Assembly: GCA_934747775.1 (NCBI GenBank)
Contig: CAKVHA010000004.1
Location: forward strand, 1 to 64,000
Reading direction: 5' to 3'
Source: an uncultured Clostridia bacterium
GTDB taxonomy: Bacteria; Bacillota; Clostridia; Christensenellales; UBA1242
Length of the DNA: 64,000 nt
The notes below the pieces were generated by a model. The model saw only the letters and a program-made list of their open reading frames with translations, ran no database searches and was not told where the DNA came from. Below are positions 1-12,000 of this stretch, piece after piece. A program made the position numbers and the translations under genes. Every line of letters starts with the position of its first letter. Positions within the stretch are counted from its first letter, which is position 1.

Positions 1-2
1 AC

Positions 3-3000
3 TTAAATGTGGACGGAGCAGAAAAAGATGGTTCAAACTACCTAGTTCAGTACTATCAGCTATATTATCTTGCGGTTTCTATAAACGCAACTTACAGCCA
101 AGGATATTACAATTACTTGTTGGTGGCAGAACCTTCTAAATCTATAGCAACACAAATAGGTGCGCTTGAAGCCTACATTGCAGAAAATGTAAGGCAATAT
201 GGCATATTCAAACAAGGCACATCTACAAGCCGCAGAACATTGTTGGATTTGTACACAAGTTCTTATAGCGGAGAGTTTGCTCTTAACTACAACCCAACAA
301 ACAAAAGCACAACAATAAGATTTATTAATCCTTCTGTTTCCGATTTTATCTGGGCAGAATTTGGATTAAACTACACAAGTAGGGGAATAGAAATTACAAG
401 TGCTTCACTTTCTGGTCAGCTTGTGCCAGACTATGTGTTTAGTGACTCAATTACAGTTACGGTTGACACATCTAGTGCCGATGACCACCCAGAACCAATA
501 ACTTCTATATCCGACCTTAAAAATATGCGCGAAGGCGTAAGCTATATTCTACTTAGAGATTTGTATTTAATAAATTGGAGTCCGCTAGATGTTAACTTTA
601 AAATGCTAGATGGTAATGGCTACACTCTTACACTTATCTCGTTTGCTAGCGAACTAACAAGCGGTGGCGAATCTACAAATATTGGCATATTTAAATCAAT
701 TCCTAGCTCAACAACTATTAAAAACCTAACAATAGAGTTGTTCCCAATTAACATTACAAGCCTAAACAATTTAGCATACGAAGGCGAAACCCCATACACA
801 ACAAGAGTTTACAACGAATTAAGAAACAACATTGTTGGAAATGAATTTAAAGATGATACAAGTACGGACTTAGTTGTTGACCTTGTGAAAAAGGGCGTAT
901 CGCTATCCAACGTAAACTTTGGTGTATTGGCTGGTGAAAACAATGGTATTATTACAAACTGCCGCGTTGTAAACGCAGCTGGTGCAACCAATAGAGATGG
1001 AACTCTTAGAAAAGAGCGCAATGACAGCTTGAATAATGTTAGCGACAATCAACGCATTGTTGTAAACTATGGCGATAATTTTGATAGTGTTACAAACACA
1101 CTTGCTAGCTTAGATATTTATGGTAAAAATAGAAACATTATCATAAACGCCGTAACTGAAGAAGAAACCACAGCTAAAAACGACAACTTTGGTGCTTTGG
1201 TTGGTTACAACACAGGTTATATTACAAACAGCGCAGTAGAAAACATAAACATTAATAGCCAAGAATACATTGGCGGGGTTGTGGGATTTAACACAGCAAG
1301 CGGAAAAATTAGCAACAGCTACGCTTCTGGCGGAACAATAGAACACAACTCAATTAAAGCAAACGGCGGCGTGGGCGGATTTGCAGCTCGCAACGCTGGT
1401 AGCATAAAATACTCATATGTTTATGGCGTAAGAGGGACAAATGGAGATTATGACGGCTTAAATGCTTGCGGCAAAACTGACAGTGGATTTATTTCAACCA
1501 CAGGTTATGCTGGCGGATTTGTGCTAGAAAACACTGGTACAATTGGAAACTGTTATGCAAATATTTACATAAAAAATGCAGTTGCTTCTGGCGGATTTGC
1601 TTACAAAAACGAAGAAGCGGGCAGTGTTATTGAATATTGCTACTCGCTAAGCCCAGTAAAACTAAACGATAGCTTTACATATCCATTTGTAAACAAATAC
1701 AAAGTTAGTCCTAGCGGTCAACAAAATTCTCAACCAATCGATGGTACAGTAATATCTTGTTTTTATTTGTACAACAGCAAATTGGCAAATAGAGAAAACG
1801 ACGCAGCAAGCTCATTAACCGCAAAAGACTTTAGCGATTATTCGGCATTTGCAGGATATGCGTTTAATTCGGATTATATGAAAAGCTCGTCACAAATTTT
1901 GGACGCTGTGTGGTTTATTCCTACAGGTTCTATAGTGGAACAAACAACAACCGATATTTACTTTAATAAAAGTTATTCGGCGCGCACAGGTGCTCCAGAA
2001 CTAGTGGGTGCAAACCTACGCACAATAAGTTCGCGTTATTTAATTCAAACCGAATCCGATGAATACGCGTTTACTTACAACTACGTTACAAAACACTATA
2101 TTGGCGCTACAAGCTATAACATTACTTTGGGTAGCCAACTTAACCCAATGCTAATAGATAGTGCCGAGAAATTTAACAAATCTATTGTAAGCGACGCGCT
2201 TGCAAGCGAAACAAAACGCTTTAGATTTGTTAGTGACATTACATTTACAAAAGGCGATGAAGTAAGTAGCACACAAAGTGCAAACTTTAAAGGCAAAATG
2301 GAAGGCAACGGAATGGCTATTAAGAGTCTACGCCTAAGCACCGATAATGCCAATATTGATAATGTTGTCACAAAACTAGGACTTTTTGCCACAATCTCTG
2401 GCAGAAAGATAGGCGACATGCAAGATTTTGCCGTTGTTAAAAATCTAGATATAGAGATTGCACAAGTAAATGGTATAAACATCAACATTGTTGGCGTGTT
2501 GGTAGGCGAAACAAACAATTCACGCATTTACAACATAAATGTTAGTGGCGATAGCGTTACTGTTCAAGGCCAAAACGCAGTTGGTGGGATAATTGGTAGA
2601 GCATATGGCGATTGTGACCTAGTAAATCTTACAAGTTCGGTTTCAGTAATAGCAAATTACAAATCTAAAGATCAAAACAACTTTAACTACAATAGTAAAG
2701 CCATAATGGAAGAAGAAACCAAAAACCAAGGTTATGGATTTGACTTTGTGGTGGGAAAAAGTACATTGTATGATAGCAGTATTGACAATGTAAAAAATGT
2801 TTCGTATGCAGGTGGTGTAGTAGGAATTATTAACATTCAAAAACTTGACCCATTACTTGCCGACGACGCAAAACTTGCAAACTTGTATAGCAACTTTTAC
2901 AGAGCTCGCTGCTTGTACTTAAAAGGTACTCCTACAATTTCGGGCGAAGTGGTGGGCGGTATTAGCGCATATCTATCGGGAATTTCCAACATTAGCGATA

Positions 3001-6000
3001 GCGAAGTGGTGGTAAGTGAAGGAATGCACTTAAAATCAACTCGTGTGACTGGTGGCTTAATTGGTCACAACGATGGCGAAATTAAACGTTGTTTTGTGGT
3101 TAATGATAATCAAACTGCAATAGACGCAATTATTGAAAAAGACTACGAAAAATTAGACAACGCCACAACCGATATTGTGCTTGGAACAAACACATTGTAT
3201 GGCGATGCCGACACAGCCTACAAAGCTACATTTGTTGGTGGCTTGGTTGGATTGTTTAAATCTGGCGAAATCTATAATAGCTACAACCGTGTTAATGTTG
3301 TTAGTTACAACTCGTTGTACGCTGGCGGTTTGGTGGGCTACATCACTGGTAACACAACTATTAAAAATTGTTACACAACCGCATCGGTTCAGTCGTTCTT
3401 CTCGTTTGGCGGATTGTTTGGTGTTGCGGGCAACAACAACGAAAGTTACTTCTTCACAAATTTATCGGCTTCTGGCAAGGTTAGTATGTCGCAAGTTGTT
3501 GCCGCAAACATCTGGCAGTATTCGCACTTAAATACAAGCAGAATGAGTAGTGTTTCGCCTAATGCAGCAAATGCAACAGTTGGAATGCTAGTAGGAACAC
3601 TAAGATTTAATGCAAGCGATATATTTGATACAGAATCTGCTAAGTACTTGCAAAACCGTGCAAAAACCGATATGGTTTACTACAAACAAACCTATACTTA
3701 CGACACGGTTAAAAATCCAGACGGCACAATTAAACATTTACTACGCGAAATTGGCAAACAGAAATACATAAATGCCGAAAAATCTATAGCCACAAAAATA
3801 GACGTGGAATATAGCTTGATTGCAAACAATGTTAAAGCGGCATACAATAGCAGATACGATTCATATTGGTTGGGTACTGCAGTAACAAGTGGCGATTATT
3901 ACTATAAATCAGAATCGTATGGTTTGGTTTCGGGCTTGTATCGTAATTCAAGAACTCTTCAAGTGGACGAAACTAAAAAGCCAACAGGAACTGAAGGTAC
4001 AGCCTATGCCGATGACGATTCGGACAAAATTTATGTATACTCGCGTATGGCAGACTATGGTTCGCTAAGGTCTCTAAAAGAAATTATGGATAGACGCAGC
4101 GAAACCGAAGAAGCAAACAAACTTTATAAATCAATTGATGTAGCGTATAACACTCAAAGAGATTCCGAAGCTACTATGGCAAATAGGGTTAGAAGCCTAG
4201 AAGCTGGAAATGAAAACAAGCTTTCTTTCACTATTGGTGGTGTTGAGTCAGATGTTGTTAAAGCAGATGACACAACAATTAAAGTAGGTGGAAAAACATA
4301 TGCATTGGCAAGTGGAACATTCCCACAACCTACAGCAATTAAGGTTTACGACGGCTGGAACGAGAAAAACTGGTACGGCGTAGGCGTAAATCTAAATACA
4401 ACCACTAAGAGCGACAACAATGTTTTCCCTAGTATTAAAAACAGCTTGGACGTTTATAGTGATGTGTATGTTTATAATGAAAATGACTTAGAAAAAGTTA
4501 CTGCAAATCCTTCGGGCACGTTTATACTTATGAACGATATTTACTTGTCAGAAAGAAATGGCAATTTCTGTAGTGACTTAAAACCATTTAAAGGCACGCT
4601 TCGTAGTGCTAGAGTGGGTGACACCGATGGTATAAACTCGGTTACAAAAAATTACACATTTACAATCTTCAACTTGAATTACACAGCAAGTGCTGATGAT
4701 GTAAAATCTAATACAGCTATTGGCGGATTGTTTGCCGCAGTAGACGGTGCTGCGTTTGAAAACTTTAACGTTCACGTTAAAGGTCTAACAGTTGATGCTT
4801 CTATAGAAGGTGCAAAAACTGTGGCAGTTGGCGTGTTGGCTGGTAGAGCAACAGGCGCAACATCTATTAAAAACGTGCAGATTATTGGCAACACAAATGA
4901 TGTTGACACTCCACAAAAAGTAACTGATAGCAACTGGAGAACCACTGGGCTTGCTAACAATACATTCACTACAAGTTATGTGGAATACGCTTTAAGTGTT
5001 AGCGAGTACAAAAAAGGTGGTACTAGCGTATTTAAAGATGTCAATACAGTAGACGATTATGTAAAAATAGATACCAATAATGTTGAGTTTGTTGGTGGTT
5101 ACTTTGGTGTGGCTGCCGATTACACAATAACAGCTCAAGACGGCAAAGTAACTAAATACTCTGGTCAAGCTACTATTATAAACGAAAGTGGAACACAAAT
5201 AAATGATATTATAGGAACTGGAACAGAGTATATTGTTCGCACCACTGGCGGCAATAGCTATGTTGGCAAAAATATGGTTAGAACACTTAAGTTTGATGCT
5301 AAATATGGTGGCACAACCCAAAAGGCTGGCGATACTCCACAAATGATATTAAATGTGGGCGGCTACTTTGGTATGGTTAACTTGCGAACCAGCAACAACG
5401 AAAAATACACTGCTGGGCTTGAAATAGGAAAATTATTGCTTGGCGCAAGCATTACATCAAACAACCCAAAAGTAAAATATGGTTTTGATGAAAAATATGT
5501 AACTTCCGACATTAACTTAGGTTTAATTGCTGGCGAAGTAAAAACGACTGAAAGAATTACGGTTGACACATTAGATACTACTTATAGTGGCGTGGCAAAA
5601 GAAATAGGCTTTGGTGTTTCGAGCGTTAGTAAAGATTATGTTTTAAATAGTGTAAATATTGGTGCATTTGGTAAAGCAACTAATGCCGATATTACAATTA
5701 AAAATGAAGCAAAATTAATTTTGTATGTTTATAGAATGAATGCTGCCAAACTAGCAAATAACGGAACGGGTTTGGTAAAAGAATATGTAGGTGTACTTGC
5801 TGGGCAGTTGGATGCTGGAATTATTCTAGAAAATGGCGCAACCTGCTCGTTTGGTACAGATTATGGTGCAAGTGGCGATGGCAAACAATCAATAGAAAAC
5901 TTATATCTTGGTGCATTTGCTGGCGAAAACCATACAGAGTTGAAAAACATAACTATAACAAATTCACGTATTAATTTTAGCGGAACAATTGACTATGGTG

Positions 6001-9000
6001 CAGCTGCTGGTGGCGTGGTTTCAGGGTTGGAATTCGCAGCAAACGCTGTTTATATTGGCGGTGCAATTGGATATAATGTTGCAAATATAGGAGAAGCAGA
6101 TACTCAAGGTATTATACTGAAAAACGCGGATATTAATGTAAAAACCGAAACGGGGAAAGTTAGTTATCTTTATGTTGGCGGCTTGATTGCCAGCATGGGA
6201 ACAAATAAGTCTGTTTACAACTCTGTGGTTGGTGGAAATATTAAGGTTAACGGAAGTGATGTGGTAAACAATAATATAGGTGGGGTTGTGGCAACAATGA
6301 GTACTAGTAATATTAATACTTCAGCTAGTTATGTTGATATCGATTTCACTATTGCAAATTCAACAAGAGAAAAATATGCCAATATTGGTGGACTTCTAGC
6401 AGTGGGACCTGGGAAAGTTTCTAATAGTGTTAACTATGGAAATATTTCTTGTGTTAATAGTGGCACTGACACATTGTCTTTAAAAATTTACATAGGTGGT
6501 ATAGGAGGTAGTTTTTGTGAAATAAATAATTGTGTTTCTACAGGATTTATTACACTAAAAGGGGATAGCGTAGAAAACAGTAAAAAAGTTTATGACTACT
6601 TAAATAGTACTACTTGCTATGTTGGTGGTCTAAATAGTGGATATCCAACTGGCAAAGCTGAAAACTCATATTACAACACCGAAACTGTTATGGGTCACAA
6701 TGACATTGGCACACCAAAAACGACTGCTGAGTTGTTAAATAATACTATAAATCTAGATGGTTTAAAAGATAACGATGCATATTATAATTTAAGTACTGGT
6801 TTCCCAAAATTAAAGTGGTTAAACGATATTTCATTTGATTATAAAAATAAAGCTGGCTTACATCACAATCTTGAAAATAATAATACAGTAAAATTGAATG
6901 GCAATACTAGTTGTAGTAATGATACTATAATAGAAAATTCCACTATTTATGGTCAGGGATATAGTATTGCTTGCGCTGGTAATAATTTAACATTTAAAAA
7001 TTGCAATATTGTAAATTTGAATTTGGCAAACATAAACACTCTTACACTTGAAAACTGCAATATAATAAGTGTTAACATTAACAGTGGTGTAGGCGAAATT
7101 TCTATTACAAACTGTGTGCTAATTGATTGCAACATAAATAGTGATAAGGTGGCAATTAAAGATTCATTTGGTCTTTATAATAAAACAATAAATTCTTCTG
7201 GAAAAATTGATTTTACAAACTCTCTAATTGTGGAAAGTAAAATCACGGCAGTGACAAGCGGTGGTGAATTTGTAAATAGTATTATAGTTTTTGGCGCTCG
7301 TACAACTTATTATATTAGTGGTAGTGACGATAATATAGAAGATATTTATGAAATCACCAATGGTTCAAAAGCTGTTAATGTACAAAAAGTGTGGTACATT
7401 ATAAATGACAGTAGTGTTGACCTACAAATGACACTTAGACCTAAGTGGTATGACACTAAAATGGATTCAAGTAAATATTGGAGTGAAATTGATGCGATTA
7501 AAGCGGCGGTTTCTGAAACGGGCGATGTAAAAACATATTATGTTTATAATGCCCAACAGCTTGTGTGGGTGAGCAACGAGTTTGCGAAACAAGCTGAAGA
7601 ATTTAATGCAAAACATAATATTGTTATAGACGCGCGTTATGGCGATAAAACATATTTGGATATTGAAGATAAAAAATATATATACACCTATTATCAAGGT
7701 AGCTATTGGTACCAGTATGTTGTAGAAGATATTACAGATGCTAGTGCAAAGCGTTATTACAAAGTAAATGGTAGCGACAATGAATTTACAACAAAAACTG
7801 CATATGGCACAGGCACAACAGAGCCTAGCCATACAGCTACTACTGAGTATGCGGGCATTAATATGCTTGGTAGATTGTTTACACCAATATCGGTAATTCC
7901 AAACAGTTTTGACGGTAATGGTGTTCCAATTATTAACTTGCACATTGTAGAAAACGGATATGCTGGTTTGTTTGCAAGCGATGGCGAGATTAAAAATACT
8001 AGAACAATCAAAAACCTATACATCAAAGACTCATATTTCTATGGTGGATATGTTGCTGCGGTAGTGGGATATTCTAGATACGCACAGCTTACAATGCAAA
8101 ATATAGCATTAGAAAACATATCGATTAATAGTAATGAAAGGGCGGATTATGAAGGCGTTGTGGCGGTATTATTACCATCATCAGATCTTAATATAACAAA
8201 CTTCTATGCTACAGTGAAGGGGTCTTCTAAAAATACTACTTTAAACATCGGCGGAAACATTGGTGGAAACAAGAATGCTCAGCTTGGATATGTTGCACGA
8301 ATTTTATATGACGGCAGGGGATTAACTGCAGCTACAAACATTTTGAGCGGTCTTGGAAACACCAACACCGATGTGGTTGTAATTACTAGTGGCGATTTAA
8401 TTCGATATCAAAATAATTCCATTCATGATATTAACGCTAAATTTAGTGTGTCCGATTGGAAAATCACAGGAAAAAATGCAGATGACACTAATAATTTATC
8501 CAACAACTTTGGTTTACCACGACTAACATTTGCAAAACTTACTTGGATAGATGATGATGTTGTGGAAGAAGTTGTTCCAACTGGCAATACTTACACAATA
8601 ACAACAGCAGCACAACTTGGTTGGTTTGCAAAACAAGTTAATACTGGAAACTCTTTTGAAGGATACACAGTTAAGATTAGTGCTAACATTGACCTAAATG
8701 GACGTATGTGGATTCCAATTGGAACACTAGATAATCCATTTAAAGGCACATTTAATGGTAATGGTTATACAATTAAAAACATTATATGTGAAGAAAGTAC
8801 TTCAACAAAAGCTGTTGGCTTGTTTGGTGTGGCGCAAAACGCGGCATTAAACAATGTAAGAATAGACTATTCTAAATTTATAGGTAGTGGCGATTACTTG
8901 GGTGCGGTTGTTGGTTATGCTAAAAACACAAAAATAAACACTGTATTATTGCAAGGCAACACACTAGAAAGCCGTGCACTATACACTGGTATGGTGGCAG

Positions 9001-12000
9001 GTTGTGTTGAATGTGATACGGTTGTGTTTTACGCAAAAGTAAGTAGCGAAAACAATATTTTTGTTAATGGTGTAAGTAGTACAAACGATGTTGGTGGTGT
9101 TGTTGGTGTAATAACCAGCGGTTCGCAAATACTTGGTTGTGATGTTAACACTACTTTCAATATAACTTCTGCCACAACAAAATCGATTGGCTTTGTTGCT
9201 GGTAGCGTAAGACCAGATATACAATTTGATGGAAAATATCGTAAAGCAATATTGATACAAAACAACGTTGTTAATGGCAATGTTGTTGGTAGCTTAAAAA
9301 ATGTTTATTTAATTTACGGCAGACAATGGGCTAATGGTAGCGACTCTGGCAACAATAAAATTTACATTCTTGAAACACAACTTAATGCTTCGCTTGCAAA
9401 TTATAATTTAATAAACAACTGTCCATTAACCAATGAATATAATTATAATACGTCTGTAAACAATATATTCTTAAATTGGAAAGCACAAGACACAGCCAAA
9501 ATGTTTGGAAATATTGACCTTGCTATGTGTGTGGCTGATAAAAATAGTATTGTAAAGGGTATTTGGTTTAATAGTGGTGCATATGATAATTATGCTAAAA
9601 ACAGCACTGCAGGAACGCTAGACGGCATAACAACTGTTAGCGACAACACTACAATGCGTGACTTTGTTAATGTAAAAAGCTTTACTTCACTTTCTTCTCA
9701 AAAAATTCCAGGTTGGGTGTGTGAAGTAGAAGCAGCGAATGTTGATGGTGTTACGATAAATTCACTAAACGAGCCTACTGTTTATGATGAAATTATTGGC
9801 ATATCTACAAAAGTAATAACATCGCAACTAGCGTATGCAAAATTCTCTCGATTTAGATATGAAAACACTAAATATTATAAAACATATGGCTTAACTTACA
9901 ACTTCAGTAGTGATGTAACATTCTCTGGCGATGTTACTATTGGAAACGAATATTTCCCATTCAGACATTATGTGCTTGGCGACAGCAGTCACACAATTAC
10001 AATAACCGACAAAGAGATTTTACAAGCAGGCGGATTGTTTGCTAATCTTCAACTTGAAAATGCGAAAGTTAGTGACATTAAAGTTAGGTTGGACTTAACA
10101 GACAATTTTGGTATCAACTTTGCATTAACTAATGTTGGTGTAATTGCTGGCGAAAGTAATAATGTAAACTTTGAAAACTGTGAAGTTTACCTTGCTAAAG
10201 CAATTAGTTTTGAAAATAGTGGCAGTTTGGAAAACTTTGGTATTATTGTAGGTAAAGCCACAGATTCCAATATTACTAGTTGTAAAACATCGGGATATGA
10301 TGTTACATCATATAAACCAATCAATCTTGGTGGTATTGTTGGACAATTGTATTTAAGTGAAAAAGAATACAACAAAAACACAACGTGGAACAATGTTGTT
10401 AATTGTGAAAACAATGTAGCATTGAACATATTTGCCGATAGCTCAGATGATTTGAATGGTACTGCTGTTGGTGGTATTGCGGGACTTGTCGATGTGTATT
10501 GTTTGTCAGGGAACAAGTATTCTAATGGAAGTTCTAATGCTTTCAACAACTTTTATGGAAATAAAAACAACAAGAAGATTTCTTCTGGTTTGGATTATGC
10601 TGGCGGTATTGTAGGAAAAGCATTCAAAACAAACCTTGGTTTGTGGAGTAAAGGGCTAGGAAACACAAATACTGGCAACATTACAGGCTTAAAATGTGTA
10701 GGCGGAATAGTTGGTTATGTTTATGACTACTACTTTATTTACAACAATGTTAATAACGGCACAGTTACAAGTACTGGAGAAAACAACAATTCTTATGTAG
10801 GTGGAATAGTTGGTTTCTTAAGTCATAATGTTGATAAAAAGTATGTTAAAGTTGGTGAAAACTTTACAGATACAACATCTCCAGATAATGCTAGATTTAA
10901 AACGATAAAAGGGGATAGTATTACTGTTCTTAGCAACACAAACAATGGACAAGTAAATGGTTTAAATTATACCGGTGGTGTTATTGGATATTTACAGGGT
11001 GCATTGTTTACTAAAGATAATTGTACTGGGCTTGGAAACGCATACCTAACAACAATTCGTGATAATAAAAATACTGCAAATATAAATGGTAGATTTTATG
11101 TTGGTGGTATTTTAGGTTATTCTTATGCTAATAGATTTATAATTTACGGAAACACAGTTAGTGGTGCGTCTGCAGATAATAAAATTAAACTTTCTGGTGT
11201 AAGTTGCGTAAGCGGTATTGTGGGCTACTTTAACATTGGTACTTTAACTTACAACAACAACAAAATAAGAATGTGTGATGATGTGGTTAGATCTGTGGAT
11301 AAAGTCCAAAATGTGGATTTGTATGGGTTTAATTATGTTTACTCACATTTTTATGTGAATGGTTTAAGTTCTGCCATTGTGCAAGCAGCAAACGATAAAG
11401 ATGAATGGATTTCAAATGTTATGGCATATAGCATAGCATTACACAACAGTGATATTTATTCTAATATTACAGGCAGAACACGAACTGGAAATATTGGGCA
11501 TAATAGAACCTATATTCATGGTGTATATAGTGGTTTAACTATAAACAACTCGTTTATTTATGATGATAGTTATATGTATACAATTGCAAAAGTTAATGAT
11601 GGTGTGTTTACTTTGCGTGGATATAATAAAGAAACTTATGATAAATGGAAAAATGTTATAGCGTGTGAGAAAAAATTGGAAATTCGCGATTTGACGTGCG
11701 ATACAAAAGGAAAAAGAACTCTAGTTAATATTTATATTGACAATGTTAAAAAGGATTTGACATCAATAGGCGATAAAGGAGATGATTCTGCGATAATAAT
11801 TCCATTAATTAACAAGGCTCAATGGAAAAATCTCGTATATTTTCCTAAGTACATGCTTACAGTATATATTACTCCAAGGGGAGTATATTATGACGGGAAT
11901 GTTATTTCTAACAAATATTCGATTTCTCCTGTTAGTGGGTGGAGTCAAATAGAGGCGTCTTATAATGGAAGTGTAATTCTATTGACTTTCAGTATATATG

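Noticed and set aside
7467..8026. Minus-strand frames over the giant gene
   Set aside because: Cys/Ile-rich antisense translations of a clear coding region, without start signals.
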